The position numbers and the translations under genes were made by a program. The notes beneath the pieces are model-generated. The model did no database searches and was not told the origin of the DNA. It was given only the letters and a program-made list of their open reading frames with translations. DNA of 6,117 bases from Pseudomonas sp. Lineage in GTDB: Bacteria > Pseudomonadota > Gammaproteobacteria > Pseudomonadales > Pseudomonadaceae. Positions within the stretch are counted from its first letter, which is position 1. The number at the start of each line of letters is the position of its first letter. Below are positions 1 through 5,719 of this stretch, piece by piece. Location of the stretch: the NCBI GenBank assembly GCA_003488145.1, contig DNMQ01000199.1, positions 1 through 6,117 on the forward strand, written 5' to 3'.

Positions 1-1176
1 GACATCGACAACTTCAAGCGAATCAATGACAGCCTGGGGCACCAGACCGGCGACAAGCTGCTTACCAGCCTCGCACGCCGGCTGCGCAACGGCCTCAGCC
101 AGCAGAGCGTGCTGGCACGTTTCGCCAGCAACGAGTTCGCCCTGCTGTTCGATGACAAGGGACTGGACGAAGGCGTCCGCCTGGCAGACCAGGTGCTGCG
201 CATCCTCGATAAGCCGCTCTTCGTCGACAAGCAGCTGATCAGCGTCAGCGGGTCCCTGGGGCTGGCGTGCTCGCCCCAGCACGGGCGTGACCCGGAAACG
301 CTGATGAAGCATGCCGGGCAAGCGCTGCACAAGGCCAAGGCGAACGGCAAGAACCAGGTGCAGATATTCACCGAAGCCCTGCATGCCGAAGCCAACTACA
401 AGCTGTTCGTCGAGAACAACCTGCGCCGTGCGCTGCTGCAGAACGAGTTGGAGGTGTTCTACCAGCCCAAGCTATGCCTGCATACCGGCCGGCTGCAGGG
501 GCTGGAAGCGCTGCTGCGCTGGAACCATCCGGAAAAGGGCATGATCCGCCCGGATCAGTTCATCAGCGTCGCGGAAGAAACCGGGCTGATCATCCCGATC
601 GGCAAGTGGGTCGCGCGGGAAGCGTGCCGGATGGGCGTCACCCTTTCCGCGCTAGGCCTTGGCACGCCCCAGATCGCAATCAACCTTTCACCCAAGCAGT
701 TCTCGGATCCGGATCTGCTTGGCACGATCGCCGCAATTCTGCTCGAAGAGCAACTTCCCGCCGCGCAGCTGGAGCTGGAGCTGACAGAAAGCCTCCTGCT
801 CGAAGCAACCGAGGAAACCCGACAGCAGCTGATCGGCCTCAAGGCGCTCGGCCTGACGCTGGCCATGGATGACTTCGGCACGGGGTATTCCTCGCTGAGC
901 TACCTGAAGAAATTCCCCATCGACGTGATCAAGATCGATCGCAGCTTTATCAAGGACATCCCGGGCAACCAGGACGACGTGGAGATCACCTCGGCGGTGA
1001 TCGCCATGGCCCGCAAGCTGCACCTGAAGGTCGTCGCTGAAGGAATCGAAACACCGGAGCAGCTGAAATTCCTGCGTCGTCATCGCTGTGATATCGGTCA
1101 GGGCTACCTGTTCGACAAGCCGATCCCCGGCAACATCCTGACCGAGGCTCTGCGCCGCTACCCCCGTTGGTGCTGA
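1..1176 (+). CDS. dipA: GGDEF-EAL cyclic di-GMP phosphodiesterase, C-terminal part (DipA-like); 5' end outside window
   Basis: The reading frame is open from base 1 and stops with TGA at 1174-1176, leaving 391 visible residues. Residues 1 to about 120 are the GGDEF domain, beginning inside the DIDNFKRINDSLGH segment; its signature is degenerate (ASNEF, codons 42-46), so cyclase activity is unlikely. Residues about 135-385 form an EAL domain with the catalytic set intact: E169 of EALLRW, N228 of INLSPKQF, E263 of ELTES, D290-D291 of DDFGTGYSS, K311, E347 and E350 of AEGIET, and Q367 of GQGYLF. In this family that predicts hydrolysis of cyclic di-GMP to pGpG, with the degenerate GGDEF possibly regulatory. 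The GTG at 109 is internal, not a start. The symbol rests on the degenerate-GGDEF plus active-EAL layout and on adjacency to msrA, an order I recall from P. aeruginosa PA5017-PA5018. The PAS/sensory N-terminus expected of DipA cannot be seen, so the domain call is firm and the symbol is moderate. Confidence 0.9.
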   Translation, partial: DIDNFKRINDSLGHQTGDKLLTSLARRLRNGLSQQSVLARFASNEFALLFDDKGLDEGVRLADQVLRILDKPLFVDKQLISVSGSLGLACSPQHGRDPETLMKHAGQALHKAKANGKNQVQIFTEALHAEANYKLFVENNLRRALLQNELEVFYQPKLCLHTGRLQGLEALLRWNHPEKGMIRPDQFISVAEETGLIIPIGKWVAREACRMGVTLSALGLGTPQIAINLSPKQFSDPDLLGTIAAILLEEQLPAAQLELELTESLLLEATEETRQQLIGLKALGLTLAMDDFGTGYSSLSYLKKFPIDVIKIDRSFIKDIPGNQDDVEITSAVIAMARKLHLKVVAEGIETPEQLKFLRRHRCDIGQGYLFDKPIPGNILTEALRRYPRWC

Positions 1177-1287
1177 GTGCCAGCCGTTTGCGCAGAACTC
1201 TGCGACGCGTGGTAGCCGTGGCGCTTTCACTGGCTCCCGGGCTTTTGTAGCCTAGCTTGTCAGCCACCTTCCCCGCTCGAGGCTCGC

Positions 1288-1935
1288 ATGTCGCTACGCT
1301 CGCAGATTCTGATCAACAAACAGGCACTGCCCACCGCCGAGCAGGCCTTGCCCGGCCGCTCGACACCCGTACCGGTGCCCCCCGCCCACTACGTCAATGG
1401 CAACCCGCTGCAGCCACCCTTTCCAGCAGGCCTTTGCCAAGCGATGTTTGGCATGGGCTGCTTCTGGGGAGCGGAACGCCGGTTCTGGGAGCAGCCGGGA
1501 GTGTGGACAACGGCTGTCGGCTATGCCGGAGGCCTGACCCCGAACCCGACGTACGATGAAGTCTGTTCCGGGCTTACCGGGCATACGGAGGCGGTACTGG
1601 TGGTCTTCGATCCTCAGCAGATCGACTACGGCACGCTGCTACGCGTTTTCTGGGAGGCACACAACCCGACCCAGGGGATGCGGCAGGGTAACGATGTCGG
1701 CAGCCAGTACCGTTCGGCGATCTACTGCATGGATGCACAGCAGCGCCGCGAGGCAGAGGCAAGCCGTGAACGTTTCCAGCGACAACTAAGCGCAGCGGGC
1801 TTTCCGGCCATCACCACCGAGGTAGACGATGCACCGCCGTTCTACTACGCAGAGGCCTATCACCAGCAGTATCTGGCAAAGAATCCTGGGGGATATTGCG
1901 GGCTTGGTGGGACCGGTGTGTGCCTGCCGAATTGA
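1288..1935 (+). CDS. msrA: Peptide-methionine (S)-S-oxide reductase MsrA
   Basis: Encodes 215 residues, close to the length of E. coli MsrA (212). The enzyme reduces methionine-S-sulfoxide, free or in proteins, and repairs oxidative damage in the cytoplasm using thioredoxin. The catalytic motif GCFWG is at residues 57-61 with nucleophile C58. GYAGG (78-82), GHTEAV (98-103) and the [19 protein letters not shown] segment (from 125) are family hallmarks. The C-terminal [10 protein letters not shown] supplies two recycling cysteines, C204 and C212, matching the three-cysteine mechanism of the E. coli type. The N-terminal extension of about 45 residues before the core is also typical of that type. 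ATG 1288 is preceded by CGAGG at 1278-1282, five bases upstream. The gene lies 111 bases after the GGDEF-EAL gene on the same strand; no terminator separates them clearly, so co-transcription is possible. Confidence 0.97.
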   Translation: MSLRSQILINKQALPTAEQALPGRSTPVPVPPAHYVNGNPLQPPFPAGLCQAMFGMGCFWGAERRFWEQPGVWTTAVGYAGGLTPNPTYDEVCSGLTGHTEAVLVVFDPQQIDYGTLLRVFWEAHNPTQGMRQGNDVGSQYRSAIYCMDAQQRREAEASRERFQRQLSAAGFPAITTEVDDAPPFYYAEAYHQQYLAKNPGGYCGLGGTGVCLPN

Positions 1936-1962
1936 TGCCGGGGGCAGTCGGGCTAAGCCTAA

Positions 1963-1978
1963 GCGGTCGCAAGGCCGC
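1963..1978 (+). other. Small GC-rich hairpin in the msrA 3' untranslated region
   Basis: GCGGTC and GGCCGC can pair over six positions (one U·G) around a GCAA tetraloop, beginning 28 bases after the msrA stop. No T-run follows, so it does not look like an intrinsic terminator on its own. It may protect the msrA mRNA 3' end or be chance in GC-rich DNA. msrA may instead read into the inverted-repeat terminator at 2024-2039, which on this strand lacks a U-tract. Confidence 0.3.
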
Positions 1979-2013
1979 CTGAATGGCTGACTGCTGGCAT
2001 AAGAACTAAGCAG

Positions 2014-2040
2014 AAAAGAAAAACCCCGCCGAAGCGGGGC
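2014..2040 (-). terminator. Rho-independent terminator of the Rsm-type sRNA
   Basis: On the minus strand, CCCCGC, a TTCG tetraloop and GCGGGG (2039-2024) form a perfect six-pair stem, followed by five T, one C and four T (2023-2014). This is a textbook intrinsic terminator pointing left. On the plus strand the bases after the stem are CTCTGC, so it is a poor terminator for msrA. It lies about 310 bases beyond the acyl-CoA dehydrogenase stop, too far to be that gene's natural terminator, which implies a separate minus-strand transcript in the gap. Confidence 0.9.
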
Positions 2041-2142
2041 TCTGCAGACTGAATCCTGACATCCATGATCGCGCGCCATCCTGGCGCCGCTCCCTGTGTG
2101 GTCCGTTTTATTGATTTGCGCTTTCCATGCGCCACGTCCTTA
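2017..2142 (-). ncRNA. Rsm-family (RsmX/RsmY/RsmZ type) small RNA predicted to sequester RsmA/CsrA
   Basis: The minus strand between the putative start (about 2142) and the terminator gives an RNA of roughly 125 nt, the size known for RsmX, RsmY and RsmZ (about 120 nt). It contains seven GGA motifs, at 2139-2137, 2126-2124, 2104-2102, 2093-2091, 2081-2079, 2064-2062 and 2056-2054. Two sit in loops of clear hairpins: GCGC-ATGGAAA-GCGC (2132-2118) and GCGCC-AGGAT-GGCGC (2087-2073). GGA in hairpin loops or single strands is the RsmA/CsrA binding signature. Upstream lie two GacA boxes, and downstream a strong terminator. By family knowledge such RNAs titrate RsmA and relieve translational repression when GacS/GacA is active. 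The canonical rsmZ sits by rpoS/fdxA and rsmY by dnr, so this locus is more likely RsmX-like or an extra copy; I do not assign a symbol. The 5' end is estimated, not mapped. Confidence 0.88.
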
Positions 2143-2148
2143 AGCAGT

Positions 2149-2177
2149 AGATTACCGTCAGACCTTGTGAGCCTGTA
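2149..2177 (-). promoter_or_regulatory. Predicted promoter of the Rsm-type sRNA
   Basis: A -10-like TAATCT (2154-2149) lies 17 bases from a poor -35 (TACAGG, 2177-2172), putting transcription start near 2142, seven bases past the -10. The match to sigma-70 consensus is weak, as expected for a promoter that depends on an activator bound upstream. The choice is supported by the resulting RNA length and by a GacA box centred near -66, but other nearby start points within a few bases are possible. Confidence 0.5.
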
Positions 2178-2199
2178 GTAGCCATTGTGCATCACGCCT

Positions 2200-2217
2200 T
2201 GTAAGCCTTTTCCTACA
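2200..2217 (-). promoter_or_regulatory. GacA-binding upstream activating sequence, proximal copy (one mismatch)
   Basis: Read on the minus strand this is TGTAGG, six bases, CTTACA, one base off the Gac-box consensus TGTAAG-N6-CTTACA known upstream of rsmX/Y/Z genes in pseudomonads. Its centre is about 66 bases before the predicted sRNA start, a suitable place for phosphorylated GacA to activate transcription. Confidence 0.75.
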
Positions 2218-2240
2218 TCGCGTCATCCTTGATGCAGTGC

Positions 2241-2258
2241 TGTAAGTCCAGGCTTACA
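2241..2258 (-). promoter_or_regulatory. GacA-binding upstream activating sequence, distal copy (perfect consensus)
   Basis: Read on the minus strand this is TGTAAG, six bases (CCTGGA), CTTACA, with both arms matching the GacA upstream activating sequence exactly. Its centre is 41 bases, close to four helical turns, from the proximal copy and about 107 bases upstream of the predicted sRNA start. The palindrome is specific enough to identify the Gac regulon membership of this locus by itself. Confidence 0.85.
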
Positions 2259-2283
2259 TGGTGCGGTTTTTATGACCTGAAGG

Positions 2284-2343
2284 GCGGCTTAATCGTTCCG
2301 CGTCATGGCCAAATAATTTCATATTGCCTTTAGATTAAGCCGC
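2284..2343. repeat. Perfect 11-bp inverted repeat with 38-bp spacer, just after the acyl-CoA dehydrogenase stop
   Basis: GCGGCTTAATC at 2284-2294 is the exact reverse complement of GATTAAGCCGC at 2333-2343. The spacer is AT-rich and contains a smaller bulged inverted repeat (GGCCAA at 2307-2312 against TTGCC at 2324-2328). In the dehydrogenase mRNA it would begin seven bases after the stop codon and could form a long 3' hairpin, but no T-run follows on either strand. It might act as a Rho-dependent or RNA-stabilising 3' structure, or bind a protein upstream of the sRNA promoter. Confidence 0.6.
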
Positions 2344-2349
2344 AGCTTC

Positions 2350-4128
2350 TCAGAATTGAGCAGCGTCGAGCAGGTACAGCGACTCGCTTCCGGCCTTGAC
2401 CGAAGCGCTCAGCGAATGAATTCGCGGCAACAGGCGAGCAAAGTAGAAACGCGCGGTTCCCAGCTTGCTCTGGTAGAAGTCGCCTTCATCCTGTTTGGCC
2501 AATGCCGCCGCCGCCATGCGTGCCCACATGTACGCATAAGCGGTGTAGCCGAACACGTGCAGGTACTCCACCGAGGCGGCGCCGATTTCGTTCGGATTCA
2601 CCTTGGCCTGATCGATAACCCAGGCGGTCAGCTCATCCAGATTGTCCATGGCAGCGTTGAGGGGCTCGGCGAACTCCGCCAGCTCCGGACCGGCATCAGC
2701 GATGAATGCGCGAACCTCATCGACGAAGGCCTGATACATGGTGCCACCACTGCCGACGATCTTGCGCCCAACCAGATCCAGCGCTTGAATGCCGTTGGTG
2801 CCCTCGTAGATCTGAGTAATGCGGCAGTCACGCACCAGCTGCTCCTGGCCCCACTCGCGGATGAAGCCATGGCCGCCGAAAATCTGCTGGCCATGTACCG
2901 TGGTTTCCAGCCCCATGTCAGTGAGGAAGGCCTTGGCTACCGGTGTCAGCAGCGCCACCTGCGCCTCGGCTCGCAGTCGCGCCTCGTCATCGTCACTGAA
3001 CTTGGCGATATCGAGCTGCAGCGCGACATAACTGGAGAACGCGCGACCACCCTCGTTCAGCGCCTTCATGGTCAGCAGCATGCGGCGCACATCCGGATGC
3101 ACGATGATCGGATCGGCTGCCTTGTCCTGCGCAATCGGTCCGGTCGGTGCGCGGCTCTGGATACGCTCGCGGGCATACTCGATGGCGCTCTGATAGGAGC
3201 GCTCGCCAGTCGACAGGCCCTGAATACCGACGCCCAGACGCTCATAGTTCATCATGGTGAACATCGCTGCGAGGCCCTTGTTCGGCTCGCCGACCATCCA
3301 GCCGGTGGCGCCGTCGAAGTTCATCACGCAGGTCGCCGAGGCCTGGATACCCATCTTGTGCTCGATGGAACCGCAGGACAGCGAGTTGCGCTCACCCAGG
3401 GTGCCGTCCTCGTTGACCATCACCTTCGGCACCAGGAACAACGAGATGCCGCGGGAGCCAGCTGGCGCATCCGGCAGCTTGGCCAGCACCAGGTGGATGA
3501 TGTTCTCGGTCAGGTCATGCTCGCCGCCGGTGATGAATATCTTGGTGCCGCTGATCTTGTAGGAGCCGTCTGCCTGCGGCTCGGCCTTGGTGCGGATAAT
3601 GCCGAGGTCGGTACCGGCATGAGGTTCGGTCAGACACATGGAGCCGGACCAGACACCGGCATACATGTTCGGCAGGTACTTCTGCTTAAGCTCCTCGCTG
3701 GCGTGGGCGTAGATCGACAGGCAGGCGCCGGACGTCAGCATCGGATAGAGGCCGAAGGCCAGACTGGCGGAGTTCATCATCTCCTCAACCTGAGCCGAGA
3801 TGACCTTGGGCATGCCCATCCCGCCGAACGCTGGATCGCCACCGACGCCGACCCAGCCGCCTTCGGCGTATAGCTGATAAGCCTCGCGGTAGCCGGCGGG
3901 CGTAGAAACCGCCCCGGCGTCCCAGCGGCAGCCTTCTTCGTCACCGCTGCGGTTCAGCGGCGCGATGCTATTGGCGGTGATCTTGCCAGCTTCCTCGAGA
4001 ATTGCATCGGCCGTCTCGGCATCGACCACCTCGGCCAGCGCTGGCAGCGACTGCCAGAGTTTCGGCGCGTCGAAGACTTCATTCAGGACAAAACGCATGT
4101 CGCGCAGCGGCGCTTGATAGTCGGCCAT
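2350..4128 (-). CDS. Acyl-CoA dehydrogenase, large FadE/DmdC-like type with extra C-terminal domain
   Basis: Encodes 592 residues of an FAD-dependent dehydrogenase that introduces the 2,3-double bond into acyl-CoA in beta-oxidation. Domains in order: N-terminal helical part (about 1-160); middle beta domain with signature CLTEPHAGTDLG (165-176) and SIEHKMGIQAS; C-terminal helical domain with QIFGGHGFIREWG (415-427) and YEGTNGIQ, whose E442 aligns with the catalytic glutamate of medium-chain enzymes; then an extra helical C-terminal domain (about 455-588) typical of the 590-600-residue bacterial subfamily that includes P. aeruginosa PA0506/PA0508/PA5020 and DmdC. ATG 4128 was chosen over the frame's first start codon at 4164 because GAGGAA lies seven bases ahead and MADYQAPLRDMRF is the usual family N-terminus. 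Substrate chain length cannot be told from sequence; an alternative is the methylmercaptopropionyl-CoA enzyme. The stop is TGA, followed by the inverted repeat at 2284-2343. Confidence 0.95.
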   Translation of the reverse strand: MADYQAPLRDMRFVLNEVFDAPKLWQSLPALAEVVDAETADAILEEAGKITANSIAPLNRSGDEEGCRWDAGAVSTPAGYREAYQLYAEGGWVGVGGDPAFGGMGMPKVISAQVEEMMNSASLAFGLYPMLTSGACLSIYAHASEELKQKYLPNMYAGVWSGSMCLTEPHAGTDLGIIRTKAEPQADGSYKISGTKIFITGGEHDLTENIIHLVLAKLPDAPAGSRGISLFLVPKVMVNEDGTLGERNSLSCGSIEHKMGIQASATCVMNFDGATGWMVGEPNKGLAAMFTMMNYERLGVGIQGLSTGERSYQSAIEYARERIQSRAPTGPIAQDKAADPIIVHPDVRRMLLTMKALNEGGRAFSSYVALQLDIAKFSDDDEARLRAEAQVALLTPVAKAFLTDMGLETTVHGQQIFGGHGFIREWGQEQLVRDCRITQIYEGTNGIQALDLVGRKIVGSGGTMYQAFVDEVRAFIADAGPELAEFAEPLNAAMDNLDELTAWVIDQAKVNPNEIGAASVEYLHVFGYTAYAYMWARMAAAALAKQDEGDFYQSKLGTARFYFARLLPRIHSLSASVKAGSESLYLLDAAQF

Positions 4129-4133
4129 GGCAA

Positions 4134-4140
4134 GGTTCCT
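4134..4140 (-). promoter_or_regulatory. Ribosome binding site deciding the acyl-CoA dehydrogenase start
   Basis: Reading leftward, AGGAA of GCGAGGAACC precedes ATG 4128 by seven bases. The alternative start codon at 4164, 12 codons upstream, has no comparable purine stretch at the right distance, and the extra residues do not resemble the family. Confidence 0.7.
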
Positions 4141-4223
4141 CGCAAGACACTGGGTTGCGGCCACTATGGGCCGTTTCCAGCGAGTCTAACCGAATAACCA
4201 GGACAGGATTAAGCGTCTTTTTA

Positions 4224-4252
4224 TGACCAGATAGTTTTTACCGGTCACTATC
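4224..4252. promoter_or_regulatory. Overlapping inverted repeats upstream of the acyl-CoA dehydrogenase gene (possible operator)
   Basis: Two interleaved perfect inverted repeats occur in the 139-bp gap before the dehydrogenase: TGACC (4224-4228) with GGTCA (4243-4247), and GATAGT (4230-4235) with ACTATC (4247-4252). On the minus strand a -35-like TTGATA (4254-4249) overlaps the arm, so a repressor bound here could block the dehydrogenase promoter. I see no good PsrA-type site. No protein can be assigned; chance is possible in this short AT-rich stretch. Confidence 0.35.
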
Positions 4253-4267
4253 AATACCACTGCAACC

Positions 4268-5557
4268 CTAACGCGAATGCTCGGCCATACGCACCGCACC
4301 GCGGCCGCTGCCGTGCACTCGCAGACAGTTTCTGCCTGCTTTTTTGGCACTGTACAGCACCTGGTCGGCGGCCTTGATCACCTCCTCCGGGCTGCGCTGC
4401 TCCCCTTGTCGCTCAGCCACCCCGATACTGATGGTCACCGAGACCTGTTTCGCCGACGCCGCTCCTCGAGCCATACGGCCGCGACGATCATCCTTCGGTC
4501 GATTGTCTTCGTCACGCAATTGCAGCGCATAGCTCTCTACCGACTGACGTACCTCCTCCAGATGCGGCAGACACTCTTCGATACTGCGCCCAGGGAAAAC
4601 CAGGGTGAACTCCTCACCCCCGTAGCGATATGCACGTCCACCGCCCCCTATCTTGCGCAGCCGGCTGGCAACCATCTTCAGCACCTGATCGCCGACATCG
4701 TGACCGTGGGTATCGTTGAAGCTCTTGAAGTGGTCCACGTCGGCCATCGCCAGCACGTACTGCCGCCCCAGACGCTGCAGCCGCTCGTTCAACGCGCGCC
4801 GCCCAGGCAGGCCAGTCAGCTCATCACGGAAGGCCATGAGATAAGCCTCATGGGCGATCGCCACCACCAGCATCAGCAACACATGGCTACTTAGAATGTT
4901 CAGCGCGGCATGGCGACTGAATGTTTGCGGCAACATCAGCAGGACGCCGAGCAGCGCAATGATCTGCGCCGCGTGGGACGGCCTCGGTTGGCGCAGGTAC
5001 TGGACGATCAGTAACACTAGCGCCACGAGGAACGCCGGGTACGCCAACTGGATAAGCTGCAGCCAATCGGCCTGCAAGGCGGGCCAGCGAATCACCACCA
5101 GCCAGGCATGTAACGTTTCCGGAAACCGCTTTGCCAGCGCCACGGCGACGACGCCGACGGCAAACAGCACGGCGGCACGGGCCAGGCCGTCCTGCGCCAG
5201 GTGACTGCGCTCTCGCCACACGCCATACAGGCCGTAAAGCAGCGGCAGCAGCAAGCTGCAGAGATGAAAGGTCAGTGCAGCATCGTCCAGCAGAGTGCCA
5301 TGTGCCCGGTAGTGATCGGCGTGGATATCGAGGAGGAAATAGGCAAGATAGATGCAGAGCAGCAGAAACAGCTCGCGGATGCGGCCGTACATCATGCAAA
5401 GCGCACCGCCGAGCAACAGCAGTACGGTCGGCAGGACGTTATAGAGCGACGTGAAGAACTCGTTCAGCGAAACCTGACGCGCGATGACCTCTCCGCCGAG
5501 CAACAGGGCCAATGGCGCGAGAAAATGGCTGAAGCGAGGCGGGACGGTACGCGACAC
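4268..5557 (-). CDS. Membrane-bound diguanylate cyclase (multi-pass N-terminal sensor plus GGDEF domain)
   Basis: Predicted to make cyclic di-GMP from two GTP at the inner membrane. The 429 residues begin with about 240 very hydrophobic residues that I read as seven or eight transmembrane segments (near 11-25, 39-58, 62-80, 94-113, 125-142, 168-188, 197-213, 221-241). No known sensor domain is recognised there. The GGDEF domain follows, starting at DELTGLPGRRAL (245), with the metal-binding DVDHFK (D273) and an intact GGEEF (313-317). The inhibitory RxxD site, expected five residues before GGEEF, is replaced by GGGG, so product inhibition at that site is probably absent. A charged insert (about 348-371) precedes VSVTISIGVA. 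The start is GTG 5557, with GGAG five bases upstream; the longer frame to 5674 runs into a terminator and is not coding. The stop is TAG. It sits between two acyl-CoA dehydrogenase genes on the same strand. Confidence 0.92.
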   Translation of the reverse strand: MSRTVPPRFSHFLAPLALLLGGEVIARQVSLNEFFTSLYNVLPTVLLLLGGALCMMYGRIRELFLLLCIYLAYFLLDIHADHYRAHGTLLDDAALTFHLCSLLLPLLYGLYGVWRERSHLAQDGLARAAVLFAVGVVAVALAKRFPETLHAWLVVIRWPALQADWLQLIQLAYPAFLVALVLLIVQYLRQPRPSHAAQIIALLGVLLMLPQTFSRHAALNILSSHVLLMLVVAIAHEAYLMAFRDELTGLPGRRALNERLQRLGRQYVLAMADVDHFKSFNDTHGHDVGDQVLKMVASRLRKIGGGGRAYRYGGEEFTLVFPGRSIEECLPHLEEVRQSVESYALQLRDEDNRPKDDRRGRMARGAASAKQVSVTISIGVAERQGEQRSPEEVIKAADQVLYSAKKAGRNCLRVHGSGRGAVRMAEHSR

Positions 5558-5562
5558 GGCAA

Positions 5563-5566
5563 CTCC
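5563..5566 (-). promoter_or_regulatory. Ribosome binding site supporting a GTG start for the diguanylate cyclase
   Basis: GGAG lies five bases before GTG 5557 on the minus strand. There is no in-frame ATG between the terminator at 5676-5700 and this point, and the residues before it are neither hydrophobic nor family-like, whereas MSRTVPPRFSHFLAPLALLL makes a normal membrane-protein N-terminus. Confidence 0.6.
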
Positions 5567-5672
5567 GGCATGCTGCCGAGAAAAGCTAGCATTTTGCCTT
5601 CTTGCTCCCAGTTGTGCAGCCGAAATACCGGCGAAGATGCGGCAAAAGCAGTACAACGTCTGGATCGGGCAC

Positions 5673-5700
5673 AAAAAAGCCGCTGCAAAGCAGCGGCTTT
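5673..5700 (-). terminator. Rho-independent terminator after the right-hand acyl-CoA dehydrogenase
   Basis: AAAGCCGCTGC (5676-5686) and GCAGCGGCTTT (5690-5700) are exact reverse complements around a three-base loop, giving an eleven-pair stem. On the minus strand it runs into six T (5678-5673), and it starts 19 bases past the dehydrogenase stop. On the plus strand TTTCCTTT follows, so it may work both ways. It separates the dehydrogenase transcript from the cyclase gene, which must then have its own promoter in 5567-5672; I see no clear consensus promoter there. Confidence 0.92.
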
Positions 5701-5719
5701 CCTTTACAACCTCAACCCG

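Noticed and set aside
109..238. GTG at 109 as the start of a separate EAL gene.
   Set aside because: The same frame is open to the left edge and encodes the first part of the GGDEF domain, so the gene continues outside the window.
1191..1204. Short hairpin CGCAG-AACT-CTGCG after the GGDEF-EAL stop as a terminator.
   Set aside because: Only five pairs with no T-run; too weak to call, and chance matches of this size are common in GC-rich DNA.
1944..1994. Inverted repeat GCAGTC...GACTGC after msrA as a terminator or attachment site.
   Set aside because: Six bases with a 39-base spacer, no T-run and no flanking mobile-element genes; easily chance.
1959..2195. A 78-codon minus-strand open frame in the msrA–dehydrogenase gap.
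   Set aside because: It reads through the sRNA body and straight through its terminator hairpin, and its start lies upstream of the predicted transcript start. The sRNA explains the conserved-looking structure better than a protein.
2356..3873. A 505-codon open frame on the plus strand opposite the acyl-CoA dehydrogenase.
   Set aside because: It is the antisense shadow of a confidently identified gene in high-GC DNA; its translation is low-complexity, rich in H, R, Q and G, and shows no recognisable domain or ribosome binding site.
4129..4164. Start of the acyl-CoA dehydrogenase 12 codons upstream, at 4164.
   Set aside because: No ribosome binding site at proper distance, and the usual N-terminus of this subfamily begins at the ATG at 4128, which has GAGGAA ahead of it.
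5558..5674. Extended N-terminus of the diguanylate cyclase starting at 5674.
   Set aside because: The start codon there is a GTG lying in the tail of the terminator hairpin; the extra 39 residues are not family-like, and GTG 5557 has a good ribosome binding site.
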